Below, one piece after another: positions 11,157 through 23,457 of a stretch of 64,000 bases of DNA. The first letter of the stretch is position 1. Every line of letters begins with the position of its first letter. The stretch is taken from positions 36,388,898-36,452,897 of the forward strand of contig NC_092577.1 in NCBI RefSeq assembly GCF_037975245.1. Reading direction: 5' to 3'. Position numbers and translations under genes: made by a program. Under the pieces are notes generated by a model. The model searched no databases. It had not been told where the DNA came from and saw only the letters and a program-made list of their open reading frames with translations. Origin of the DNA: Apostichopus japonicus (Eukaryota > Echinodermata > Holothuroidea > Aspidochirotida > Stichopodidae).

Positions 11157-13215
11157 TTATTTACAAAGTATTTCCTTCAGCTAATTAATGCTGTTTATTA
11201 TTATTCTGAAGAATAATAATAAAAATAATATGCAATAAACACAAAATGTAGTTAAGAGTTGATAACAGTCCACGGCGTTTATCACTTGATAACGCAGGAA
11301 AAAAGTATAACCCAAACAATACACGCGGCCGTAGGCCGAGTGGATCACACGATAGGGTTATATCGCCGTGAGAGCATTACGTAACGTTCATTGACTTGTA
11401 CTATACAGATACGTACTTAGTATAGTACACTATACATACTGCGCCAAGTTATATAGTTACTTTCGTAAACACAATTCCACCAAGAAAGTAAAAAGATTAG
11501 TTAACTTTTCTAGTTAAATGGCTTCAATGACTTCAATTTATCAGACGTTTATTGTTGCTTTGAAACGTTCACTTCTTACAATACATTTTGTATTCTTTAT
11601 CAGTAACATCATGCATGGACCTAGCGACGTCACAGTGTTCTGATATTGGCTTGTCAACTAGGGTGTATAACTGTCATTCGTTGTTTCGATTCCTTGAATC
11701 ACTGCTCTTAGGATACTATTACTAACATTACGCATATTTGGCCTTGATGTCCGCTTAACGCAATATTATTAATAACATTATAATGCCAGCGTTGCTAAAT
11801 GAGATTAGCGTTGTTGATCGCACCCTTGTCAATATACTTCAGGCTGAAAGTTTGCTTTCTCCGAAAGTTTGGCATCATCTTACCAAGTTGTGTTTACACA
11901 GAAGGGCTTCCTACAATACCATATTTGATCTGATTCGTTTGCTTCGAACTATCAAGGCAGGTAGCTAGGATTGGTATCAAGCTAGCTGAGATACATTGTT
12001 TTCAACTTATTTTCATTCACCGGTGAGATTACCGTACATTATCCGTAGGTTTATGAACGATCAGCTAAGGAGCACATGCCAATCAGATTCGAGAAGTCTT
12101 AACAAGTATAAATGAGCAAGGAATAAGAATTGTCAGACATTGATTCGTGCTGTCGTTTAACAGTTAACATTATGAATATTTGTGAATCTGATCGATGTGA
12201 AGAAGTAAATGTCAAACTTACCTGTGATGCTTCTATCGATGAGCGAGATCTTCCATTGCAGATACAGCCAGGATGTAAAAGCTATGTGGAGTTGTCTGAT
12301 TCGAACCGTCCAATGGCAAATTCTTCGGCAAGTGGATTCTTATATGAGGATCCTTATCTGTGGTATTTAATTGGTTGCAGTGAGTTCCGAACCCTATATG
12401 GGCAGTTCCTTTGCCAAACACAACCTAAACTGCATGAATATTCATATGTTGTTAGCTATGGGAATATGGTGTTTATTCAAAGTGGTATACATAACCTTAT
12501 TAGGATGCTTATCTGTAGTATTTTAATTAGTTGCAGTGAGTTTCAATCAAATAGTCAGTTTCCTTCGTCAACGCAACTTAAACTGCATGAATATTCAGAT
12601 GATATTAGCTATGTGAATAATATATTTACTCAAACTGGTATACATAACCTTATTTGGATACCGTTGCTTAAATGGGTCCTACAAATGCTATCAGCAAATC
12701 ATATCCATTGTTTGTAACCAGCAGTAAAGTTCAGATTACCTAATATGTGCATAAAATTGACCGCGGGTCATCGTCACCAGCAATTACTGTCTACCAGAAC
12801 AAACAAACTACAGCACTTCAGATAACCATAGCTATTTTGGTTAAGAATTTTAGAAACTCGAGTACATGCCGTCTCAAGGACCAAGCAGCCATCACACTAT
12901 ATTAACATCCAAAGTCAGTTTAAATTTCAACATTTTTATGCTCAGGTATACAACGTTAAAATTTCAAACTGTTAATGTCGTCACTTAGTGGTAAACTATC
13001 ATATGCTCGACAATAATTTTTTTCTTATTACATTATAAGCTTTTACAGGGACATTTTGGAAATTTTTATATTTAACGTCAAAAATTCGAGAAAAACAGTT
13101 AAAATTTGGATTTAGTACGGTAAGATTTCGACTTAAACGCCCACTTACCAGAGCAAATGTCGAGATTGTGAGAAGAACCCCGAAGTATGTATATGATATG
13201 TCGACAGTTCGATTC
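9006..13215. other. Upstream flank of GVIN-like gene 1, no gene established
   Basis: Conserved with copy 2 but without a convincing gene. Open frames at 9865-10134, 11783-11968 and 12130-12717 do not hold up: the last two are frameshifted or shattered in copy 2. The promoter and first exon of the GTPase gene may lie here, but I cannot place them. It contains an (AT)n run near 11117-11151 that is much shorter in copy 2. Confidence 0.55.
11117..11151. repeat. (AT)n microsatellite
   Basis: About 35 nt of pure AT dinucleotide. The orthologous place in copy 2 (about 45356-45369) has only a few units. Confidence 0.9.
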
Positions 13216-14024
13216 CAGAGGGCCACAATATGATCTCAGCCCTTAAGTTTGTAAAATTTCCTAGGCCACTGTAAAATTCTTATGGTTACATGAAAACTGA
13301 CCTTCCGTCTGTTTTTAGCAAGAAACCAGAATAACTTGGTCTTGTTTCTTGTTTTGAATATACAATGTGTACATCACGACTAGCGTGGTCGAGTGTGACG
13401 AAAAATACCGTGAAGTTTTCAAGCAGAAAATGCTGAATATATGCGAATTCATTGCATACAAATATATGCTGGTCCCGAACAGTTGGGATTAACTGGGTTT
13501 TACTGCATATATGAAATAAGGTCCTTGTACTCCGTAAGACAGAACTTCATACTAAACATCAGTTTTTATCGAGCTTTACGCTTTGGGTTATCGTGTTTAC
13601 AAGACCTCAAACCTAAATGTGTTGAAATGTGTCCTTTCTTCGAGAATATGGAAATTTCCCTGGACGGTATTGGACAACATGCGAAATCACTTGCGTTCGA
13701 TGGTAAGAAAGGTCATGTCTAAACCACGTAGAAGTATGACGGTCCATTAGCTCAGTTGATTCTACAGTAATACCTGTTATTTTTAGTCAATGTTTTTGGA
13801 AATTTCCATTTAAACAGCTGAGATTCAAACTACATTAACATGGCTGACATATCATACACATATAGTCAGTTCCTCAGAGTCTCCAAAAAGCTAAATAGCA
13901 AAATAAAAAATAAAAAAGAACATGGAACAGAGAAAGAACAAGAAAAGACAGAACAAGAAAAACTAGAAACAGAAAAGAACAAGAACAAGAAAAAAGAAAA
14001 AAGTAAAATAGAACTTGACGCTGG
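13216..14024. other. Unannotated stretch between duplication edge and SINE
   Basis: No convincing gene. It includes an A-rich, Glu/Lys-coding purine stretch (about 13890-14005) that looks like simple sequence. A tRNA A-box-like string near 13748 has no matching B box. Confidence 0.5.
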
Positions 14025-14285
14025 TTATGGTATGTATGGGTGTATGTAGGTATGTATTTAAATCCTCCTGCAAGCAGGAACTCGCGAAGAAGCCATCATT
14101 GGCTTATCAAAGCCGCAAGCTGACCGAAGTCAGTCTCTTAGATTCATATTTAACGCCCATAATTATGAATTGTCAACAACTCGGTAACTGGACGACATAC
14201 AATAATCTTTGAGTGACTCGAACTCGGGACCTTATGATTGAAAAGCACTGGCGTTAACCACTGAGCTAACACAATGGTGTTGTGG
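14025..14285 (-). mobile_element. tRNA-derived SINE
   Basis: On the minus strand the head reads GTTAGCTCAGTGGTTAACGC (A-box) followed about 35 nt later by GGTCCCGAGTTCGAGTC (B-box), about 14218-14280. The D and anticodon stems do not pair properly, so this is not a functional tRNA. A body of about 160 nt follows and ends in a (CATA)-like simple repeat near 14030. This is the standard layout of a Pol III-transcribed SINE. Confidence 0.75.
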
Positions 14286-15004
14286 TTTACTTTATAATAT
14301 TACTATATACGAAAATACATTCCTCATAACTATTCTATACAGTTGTGTAAGTAGGCGTTCACAGACCTATTATTCACAGACGATTAATGCAAACATTTCA
14401 TGTACTTGAAATCATATCTATAAAATCAGCCCTCATACAACTTCAAGTTTAGTTGTCGCCTCACCAACTTTATAATCTTTAGTATTTGCCATCAATCATA
14501 TTGAGCAGAGTATGCATAAAACCAGATATTTTAAAAACCTTATTGACATCAATTTTAACAGCCTATTGTCGGTTCTTTATGTCAATTCTTTCCTTAACAA
14601 AACAATCCCAAAGTTTCACAGAAATTTAAGAGCAAACATATCTAAATGTGCTTCTGCTCGCGTCACGTTCAATAAACAAGGGGGTTAACTTAAATATTTA
14701 CAAACGTAATCGATGTTTAATGTCAGTACGCCTCCCCACACTTGGCAATCTGTCTGCGTATATAGGGTAATAAGTTCGATCTACTTCTCCAAAGGAGAAC
14801 TAAGGGGCAAATGCTTCTTTAAAAGTCTGGCCGAAACAGCTATAGTTGCTATGTTTACTCTTATTAAATTATTTCGCTAAAGTTATATCTCGATGTTTCG
14901 AAACTTTATGAGAAAATTATATATATAAACATGTATTCATTTATTAAAATGAATTGATAATCTTGTAAAATAATTGTAATATTGTTTAATGATGTTTTCT
15001 TAAG
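14286..15004. other. Non-coding stretch before arylsulfatase exon
   Basis: I looked here for the preceding sulfatase exon (expected to end in a GKWHLG-like motif in phase 1) and for a C/S-x-P-S-R catalytic motif. Neither is present. No other feature seen. Confidence 0.5.
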
Positions 15005-18000
15005 GTATTAACGAGGAAACAGCTACTGACGGTTCCCATCTCCCTAAACATCATGGATTTGATTATGTCGGGTACAATCTACCTTTAACCAATAGTTGGG
15101 GATGTGGACTTCGATCGAGTGACGTGAGTGTTACCTATGTTCCCCCTTCCTCCACCCCCACCCCACCTCTCTGGTCACCATCATTATCCCTAACACCCAT
15201 TATCATCCGTTCTGCGATATGAATATTTCTTTAAAAAAAATACTGTTATACAAGAAACCTTCCGTAAGTTTGAATTCTGTTTTCATAAGTTCATATCGGT
15301 TTGTACGTAATTTCGCCCACCGCAAAGGTGAAGATTCATATTAACGTCCCTTGGGAGAAGATTTAAATTTGCGTCAGTAAAACGTCATGCGGAAAATTAT
15401 TATCATTTACAAGAAACAGAAAGAAAAGACATATTTATTGAGAGAGGACATTTGCGGAATGGGGGCGCAAGGCTACAATACGGAAAATGGTGACTGTATA
15501 GCAATATAGGGGAGGGAGGCAGGGGAATGGATGGGAAAAGTGGCGTCAACTCTCCAGAGCAAGGTCACGACCCTGGTGACAGACACCGGGCTAGCTGCAT
15601 TCAAAGGGAAATTCCCTTTGTATATCATGTGACAATTACATGGTAAAGAACAATATCCCTTTTCATTTATTAGTTGAAAATCCTGTCTTAAATATCTTGT
15701 TCATAGCTCAAGATATGGTTAATTGAATAGAACCTACTTTGACTGGCTGAATCCTCGACTCTTCCCTGGAGTGAATCTCAGTGGCTGGTCGGTGATGTCA
15801 TAACGGCAAATGTTCTCTAAAGGCTTTACGTTTATAGTCTTCCAGTTGCTATCCTTGAAGCACGATACAGTACATTTGGAATGTTTGCTTAGCATCACGG
15901 TCCTCTGTACTTACAATTCCCCTCCCCCCATCCCCCATCCCCCTCCCCCTCCCCCCCCAAAAAAAAAATGCATTTTGGTTTTTATAAATATTGTATTCTT
16001 CCCTGAATAAGTGTGTTAAATATCATAAAGAAGAACAAACCAATTCTTAAATGAATTGATGTGATGACATCATTCACTCTGCTGTTTGTTGCTGTATATG
16101 CATTTACAAAAAATTCATAATTTCGCCATACAGAATGTTCTGAGGGTACAGTTGTGACCTAAGCATACAATAAATTTCCATACTTTTAATGCAATCAATT
16201 TCAGCCACCGGAAAATCCCTGAAATTTTACCTTCTAGGTTTATGTAAACAAAACAAAAAAACCGACAGTCTGATAATTTTGAGTTGTGAACTATATTGTT
16301 TCCCTTTGGAAGAATCTAAAATAGCCAAAGTATGTTTATTTCAAATCTAAATAATTGATTACACAGATTTCCAGCCGTTAGTCTAATACATTAACATGAA
16401 TATTCATGTTATCAAATAACAGACGGGGACAGGCGTTAAAATATGTCGACAACGGTTTGCATTAGTTTTGTACGCAGAATCAGTCTAGTGCAGTGACGTC
16501 ATATAACTCGTATGACTTTTTTCTTCAATTTTTCAAAATTATTTAGCCTGACGGTGGAACGAATTCTGATAACTGCTTTTTGTACAAGAATGACGTCATT
16601 GTTGAGCAACCTTTTGACCCTTCGGGCCTGATGACCAAATTTCTCGGAAACGCAGAGGAATTTATTCGTGAACATAAAGAGGAACCATTCTTTCTCTATT
16701 TTGCGTTCTCTAATAATCACGTGACCTTGTCTCCTTCGGACCAATTCTCAGACACGTCACCTCTAGGTAAGTAAATGTATTTACATTGATAGAATGATTA
16801 AGTTATTTCTTCAACATTAATTACATATCGGATGACGCTATTAGTTTCATGTATTTCTGAGCATATAATTCGAGGCCTGGGAACTGATGGGTCGTGAATC
16901 CGTCACGTCATGAAAGAATCTGGTTCTTGGCGCTAGAATCTTCCGGAAAGCTCCTGGGCATGACATTGTTGGAAACGGGAAAGTTCATGAAAACAGAAAT
17001 AGTTCAGTTAATAAGGCAGAGCTTCTGAATGAGATAAAGAATGCAGTGATGACCTAAAGAAATAACTTGAATCTATTGTCTACTAGCTCATGTGTTATAT
17101 AGTTGCAAGACGTACTCAATAGATCCACATCCGGGATATATCTCAAACGGAGCAACAAGTCAGTGCACTTTAAAGTTGTCGTACCACAGGAAATCGTTAC
17201 ATTGATTTACACACTATATTTTCGTCACTTACTAAGACCTCTAAAGCACAGATAAAGTTTTCAACAGACGTACCATCACACGGTAGCTGAGTGCTTGGCC
17301 TGTCATGGGCACCTGCAAATTTCCATATAATGACCGTTTCGATTTTGAGCTAGAAGAGTAGCAAGTTGAGCATGCTGAAACCCCGACAGTTCCGAATTCT
17401 ATCTGGAGTTATATCCATACTTACACCAAATAATTTCTAAAAAGACATAAATCACCTTCAATCCTCCTCTGTTTCACACCATCAGTACTATGATTTCTGC
17501 TCTAAAGAATAAATGCAGGGAGAGAAAATGATGACTGAAAATATACCAAATATACTCGGCATTAGAGTCATGTTAAGTCTCGTTAACCTTTCGAGCGGAT
17601 GTACACTACTGTCATAGGTCTATGATATACCTTACAATATTTCGTTAGTGTCTGTGGGAGGCGGTTTGCGCCAGGCCAGACCTACCTCACACACTTTCAA
17701 ATCATTTTTGACACGTTATTTTCTACATACCAGGCACATATGGAGACAGCACTAATGAAATGAACTCAGCTGTTACCGATGTTATGGATCTCGTAAATGA
17801 TTTAGGGCTCAGAGAAAACACTCTGGTAATCTTTCTCTCAGATAACGGACCATTTTTAGAGATGTGTTCAAAAGCCGGTTTTGAGGGCCCTTTGAGAGGT
17901 AAGTTTAAGGTCATAGTTTAGGAAATCCATATTAAGCTGTACTTTAAAAACTTTGTCTTCTTGATAAATCCGTTAGTAGCATGGACTCAACAACAGTCAT

Positions 18001-20275
18001 TATGATTAAGGAAGGCCAACGGTATGCTATCAATTTTCCTATGATAAGATTGCCAGAAGAGATGTTTGAGTTTTAAGAAGTGACAATGCGTATTGAGTGG
18101 GCTTAAACTATACAAATGATGACGTAACAACAAATATTGAGGAAGCGTGAAAGAAAGGGGAATCACTTCGGTTTGCTGAGTTGTGGAACAATGTAGAAAG
18201 TACATTGCTGTTCTGCAGAATACAGCGAAATTTTCATCTTTACAGAAGCGGAAGCCACTTAAATATCTACATGTTTATTTTGATATGATTTCATCATAAA
18301 TGTGGGAGACACAATGTCAACTCTGTCTTGATGACGTCATTGTCTTCTCTCCTATTGATCTTTACCGCAGGTGGCAAGTCCACAGTTTACGAGGGCGGTA
18401 TTCGTATTCCGTTTATAGTAAGTTGGCCTGGGCAAATTCCCGCAGGCAGCGTATCGCGTCACACGGTCAGTTCCATGGACATTTTCCCAACCATCCTTGA
18501 CGTCATAGGTGGGCCTCTACCGACAGGTATCACTTACGATGGGAGCTCACTCAAATCCATCTTATACGAAGAATTTCTGATGAGTGAAAAATGGGGGTTT
18601 GAAATTCAGTCCCAGACGGCACCTGTCCATCCAGAGGGGTTGTTTTTCTATTCTGGAGAGATATTGACAGCCATGAGGTAATCTCGTGCATGTTTTATTC
18701 CTCGTTTCCACCTTTTCATGAATTCTTGTTTTGCTTAGTTTTGCTATCTTTTGTTTTCTTCTGTTTCGTTTTATTGTGTTGCTCTGGGTCACGTTTCGTC
18801 TCGCACCCCCCCTGCCCCTCCCCCCAGTTTTGTTTTGCTTGCTTTGAAGTTAGGTCTTCTTTGCTTCATTTCCTGTTCTTTCTATTTTCTTCTTCAAAGG
18901 TTGATTTAGATCTACTTTGTTTCATTTTTTTTCATTTCCTTTAATTCTTCATTTCGCTCGTTTTGCTCGTTTAGCTTTAAGACCTACTGTCACTTTTTTC
19001 AATCGTTTCGTTTCGACTACATCGAGCACCTTTAAAACGTCGGAGCATTATTTGAATGCACTAGAGAAGGGCGGGAAGGGCTTTTGCCGCCTGTTTAAAA
19101 AAAACTCCTCTGTTAAACTTGATAATTGATGACTTTGATGGGTCAGTTATAATACAAATAAACATGTTACAGCTATAGGAATACTTCCTTTAAGAACTTG
19201 TAATATGTTCTAATAACCTGCGGAATGATACGCGTATGGCCAATTAATGCATTGTCTGGCTTCTATTGGATACAATTATATAACTAAGAAGCAAAAGTAC
19301 CCTCATTCCCGGCCCATGCATGTCAAAACCAAACCTCATTAACGATTTAGATATATTAATTAATATCCATTCTGATTTATAAATCATTCATATATGTTAC
19401 TGCGGTTATTGTTATTTTTAGTTCAGTGGAAATTATTGTAAGCAGCGCTGCATGTCTTTTCTAAATGTCTTTTCTAAGTTTTCTATCAAATTTTAAAAGC
19501 ACCAAACGTTTCTTTTTTCCTAAGAACTTTTAAGAATACATTACTCAACCTATATTAACGCATTACAACTTGATTAAATTTTTTAACGTAATTTAATTGA
19601 GAGAAAGAAAGGAGGGGCGATGGAGAGTAGATAAATCTTAGGGCTCATATCGTTGGTTAGAACGACCATGAAAAGTATGAGAAATATTATAACTTAGCTC
19701 AATGCAAGGATTCATATCGCAATTGCACGCAAATATGGAAATGTAGTGACGTCTTGAAATATATTATGGGGAAAATTGATTTCTCCCCCACCCCAACCCC
19801 TTTCTTGTCTTTGTCTTGTAGGTTCGATGGCTACAAAGTCCATTTCCGACTGCAACCTCAACCTCTAACTACCCGGGTAGGATTTGGCGAAGAATGCACA
19901 GAGGGCGCCCCATTAATGGAATATTACGCTGGATGTAGAGAACCTACTTGTTTTACAACTCAACAAGTTCCAACTGTTTATCTGATTGACGCAGACGTCG
20001 GAGAAGGATTTCGATTCACCAATTATTCAGAGATTGCCGTTTTCGACCCCGGGTTTGAGTGCAAGATGATGCAGTTGAATTTTGCCCACGTCAGTTCGAT
20101 TGTGAGAGGACCGGATCTGCTTTCATCAACCAATCAAATTGCTGACTTACAACCCTGCTGCACATTACCTGGGTGCCCATGCGCATCAATTGGTGGAAGA
20201 GCTAGTGTCGGAAAACCTGCGTATGTCATTGTCTGCTCTGTGGCTATTCTTCTGTGGCTAATATTGAGTTCATAA
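15005..20275 (+). CDS. Arylsulfatase A-like gene, five 3' exons (5' part absent)
   Basis: Exons 15005-15123, 16547-16766, 17734-17898, 18371-18677 and 19822-20275 have AG/GT borders and matching phases (1,0,1,1,2), giving about 420 residues. Features in order: [52 protein letters not shown], whose His matches a catalytic His of [12 protein letters not shown], with the metal-binding Asp-Asn pair; [10 protein letters not shown], with the active-site Lys; then SWPGQI.AG and SSMDIFPT. The tail [15 protein letters not shown] resembles the Cys-rich end of ARSA. The last 20 or so residues are hydrophobic ([17 protein letters not shown]), suggesting a GPI-anchor signal or membrane tail. The family hydrolyses sulfate esters in lysosomes or at the cell surface. 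The N-terminal ~110 residues, with the formylglycine motif and first metal-binding Asp pair, are not seen upstream. They may lie beyond the window edge, or the gene may be 5'-truncated. What remains carries no stops. Confidence 0.92.
15916..15968. repeat. Pyrimidine-rich C tract and A run in sulfatase intron
   Basis: A long C-rich tract ends in an A run (about 15960-15969). It is simple sequence within the first visible intron. Confidence 0.8.
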
Positions 20276-20514
20276 GTAGGATTAAGGGGCGACGGAAGAG
20301 TGTTCAATTTTGGGGTTAGGGTGGGGTGTGGGAGGGGCAATAGGATATGTGACCGTCGAATGGATAGGTCAAAGCACAAAGTTAACTCAAACGTTCCGAC
20401 TAAACGAACCTCTCTGTTCAATTCGTATCACAAATTTAATTACTTGAATGCTTTTCCACAAGAGGTCACTTTTTATGTCCATTTTTCATATTTTCAACAA
20501 CAATGCTTTTTCTT

Positions 20515-20520
20515 AATAAA
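20515..20520 (+). promoter_or_regulatory. Poly(A) signal of the arylsulfatase gene
   Basis: A canonical AATAAA lies about 240 nt after the stop codon at 20275. It is the first such hexamer downstream. Confidence 0.6.
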
Positions 20521-22614
20521 TAATGTGTCCTAATATTTTCATTAATGAGGCATTTTCTACATAATTGAAATTACACTTTTTACTTAAAACTTGAACAAAG
20601 AGAACACCCTCTTTTAAGGGACAATTTCATATTACGAATATGGACCCTGCTGAGGTTTGTTTTACAATATGCATAGCCGCCAAAGGTTTGCAAATGAGAC
20701 ACTCGAACATTCCATTAAATTTTTTGACAAGGCTCATAATTCTATTAAACTATATTGAAATAATAATTCATCAATATTTCACGTTTCTGGAGCAACCAGT
20801 AGCAACCCAGTAGCAGCAAGTACAGCCGAATAGTTCTATTTCCATCTCTCTAGAAATATAGTTGAAGTATAAATAGTAAATTGCACTTCAGCAAGCAAAC
20901 GATAAAAGTAGAGTAGAATGTTATACGTTATAGAAACAAGTAATACTATCATTACGCAATAAAATTCAAAACATTTAAAAAGGGTAACTGGATACATCAA
21001 GGACCTACTCCCCGATGGGCAGGAATGAGATGCGGAATGGTGAAGAAGGGTGAGGGTGGGGGGGGGGGGGTAGTGGGACTTGGTGAGTCGTCCGAAATTT
21101 ATACACCCCCATCACTAAAATGTATATCTTCCCCAGCCCACGTGAAGTGTTTTCTATAACATAATGTGGATAAATTTGTGATTTGTGATATTTCAAATAA
21201 CGGTGTTACAAACTTCACCAAGTAACCCCCCCCCCCCCCCTTCCTCCACTTCTTTGCAAAATTGAATTCTTCCATCCATTGATACGAACAACATATATTG
21301 TGTTTGTGTGTAACCTGTGAGTAAATGAATATACAGATAAAGTACTTTAGAGGAAAGGTTAACATGACAGAAGAGTATGAAATCAAACATTTCAAGACAT
21401 TTTTGAAAAAAAGATATTCTTGATCACATTCGTGTTCACCATGACGTATATCAGATCCTTTTTGTAATGGTTTTAATATCGTAGCATCATTTACATATAC
21501 TTTGAGATGAGAATTATTTTAAAACGTAGAGATAAATAAAGGTTTTTAAGTGATCTTCATCTAATTGTCGCCATCTGTTCTATGTTTTTTGTTTTCATAC
21601 CAGAGAGGGATCAGACATGGAGAAAAGAACGAAGTATATATTGAGCCTTTTGAAGCTACAACGTCATCTTGATGGGATTGTTTCGACCCATTGATATAAT
21701 AATAGCAATATAATAAATAAACAAGCGATATTAATACAAAATATCTACCACGATTAACTCAAGAAGCTGGTTTTATATTCAGGGTATTTCTTTCATATAG
21801 TTGTATCAGTATCTCAGACCGGTGATAGTATTAACACAACTGTGAAGTTAAGCTTATCAATATAACTGGAACATGTCATGAACTGTCTTCATGCATGTAA
21901 ATAATTCACTGCTGATGGATAAATAAATCCCTTTCGCGAATAAACTACTGCCGAAGCTGGAGCAGTCCATGCAGATTTCCCAAGCTATTGTAGTTCAATT
22001 TTCTGTGTTAAACTAATAAAGTGTCAAATACCCCTCTCTCATTAATTCTGAACAAGAAAACTGCATTATTTGTCTTGACAACAATGTCTACGATCCAAAC
22101 AAAAGAAGTTGGATAGACACAGACATACACACATACACACACCAACACATTTTTGGCATCATCATTGGATGGACTCCTTCCCCTCGTTCTCAGCCTTATC
22201 TGTATTTTGTGGTCCCATACTTGGATTGTTATCACCCCGGGTCTATTTTACCTCGGGCATGCGTACTGTTGGGCATGTCAGCATGTTATCAGACTAGTGT
22301 TCCATTGAATGCCGGTATAATAATCCCGTAAGTTACGATTCTGGTTGGAAATTGTATAGTTAGATCAGAATAGGAATGGAAGACTGCACTGCTTTGTATT
22401 ACTGCAACTGTTAGACAGATATTTGTTAGTTAACATTCTAAAAGAGTTCAACAAATCAGTTTCTAATCACATCATCCACGATCGGACAGTTAAGTTACGC
22501 TATATGACATATGCTTTTATGATTGAACTGAAAAAATATAATTTTCGGAAAAATTGAGACAACTTGTGAATAGATCATTATAAATAACCTCGATATAGTA
22601 CAATTCTACACGAT
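20521..22614. other. Intergenic, no gene seen
   Basis: AT-rich sequence with a G run near 21057-21070, a C run near 21226-21241 and a (CA)-rich patch near 22120-22145. Open frames across the homopolymers are not protein-like. Confidence 0.5.
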
Positions 22615-23457
22615 GTAATTGAATAGCGCCACCAATTTCCCTCAAAGACCCCAGCCCCCCCCCCCTCTTGCTACGGGCTCAGGACATAGTGGGGACTAGT
22701 GCCGGCTTTCCTCTTTCCTGAGCTATTAAATCCTGAGCCAGTGTGCCTGTCAAAGGCACACGACATTATGAAGACATGCATTGCGTGGTCAGAGTGAAAG
22801 TCCTGGTCGGACCGTGCAAGGCACGGCTCCTGCAGGTTAATTGGATTTTTTGGGGGGGATTGGGAACAACAGACAATCGAGCAATTTAAAGTAGCAAATG
22901 AGGTGGAGGACAAACAGTACAAAGATTTGGAAGGACGCTATTCAATAAAGTAATATTGCCGGCTCCCCTCTTTCCTGAGAAGGGAGCCGGCAAAACTACT
23001 CATTGAATAGTGCCACCAATTATTTTGTACTCAAAGACCACCCTCTTACTACTTCATTGAAAAGCGCCTCTAATTTTCCTCAAAGACACCCTCTTATTAA
23101 ATCAATTGTCCTAGCCAAGCGGCTTAGGAAATAGGGGAGCAGGCAATACTACTTATTGAATATCGCCACCAAATATTTCTGCTCAAAGACCACTCTCTTA
23201 CTACTTTATTGAAAAGCGCCACTAATTTTCCTCAAAGACACCCCCTTAATACATCAATTTTCCTAGCCAGGCAGCTCAGGGAAGAGGGGAGCCGGCAATA
23301 CTACTTACTGAATAGCGCCACTAATTTTCCTCAAAGACACCCCCTTAATACATCAATTTTCCTAGCCAGGCAGCTCAGGGAAGAGGGGAGCCGGCAATAC
23401 TACTTACTGAATAGCGCCACCAAATATTTCTACTCAAAGACCACTCTCTCACTACTT
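22615..23457. repeat. Tandem and inverted repeat field
   Basis: Repeated units contain 'gaatagcgccac', 'ctcaaagac' and 'gagccggcaatactactta'. Two adjacent 99-bp units (about 23216-23314 and 23315-23413) are essentially identical. Around 22940-22995 the unit appears in both orientations with a GCCGGCTCCC/GGGAGCCGGC palindrome. The field continues at 27691-27760 beyond the hAT insertion. Open frames through it reflect only the 99-bp period, which is a multiple of three. Confidence 0.85.

Larger units (their letters stand above)
1605..13215. repeat. Segmental duplication, copy 1
   Basis: The whole block (GTPase exon, small exons, tandem array and several kb of upstream DNA) recurs at 32578-48816 in the same orientation. 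Homology is recognisable up to 'catgtcgacagttcga' (about 13215 here, 48816 in copy 2). The GTPase exons align end to end. Upstream, 9010-12720 matches about 42960-46810, with interruptions in copy 2. Confidence 0.92.

Noticed and set aside
11783-11968. 61-codon frame similar in both duplicates
   Set aside because: Copy 2 has a one-base difference that changes the frame and ends it early. There is no recognisable domain.
12130-12717. 195-codon open frame
   Set aside because: The paralogous region at about 46373-46800 has several frameshifts and stops, and internal repeats explain the apparent length. Not a conserved protein.
14218-14283. Possible tRNA gene
   Set aside because: A and B boxes are present, but the stems do not pair and a SINE body follows. 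Treated as a SINE head.
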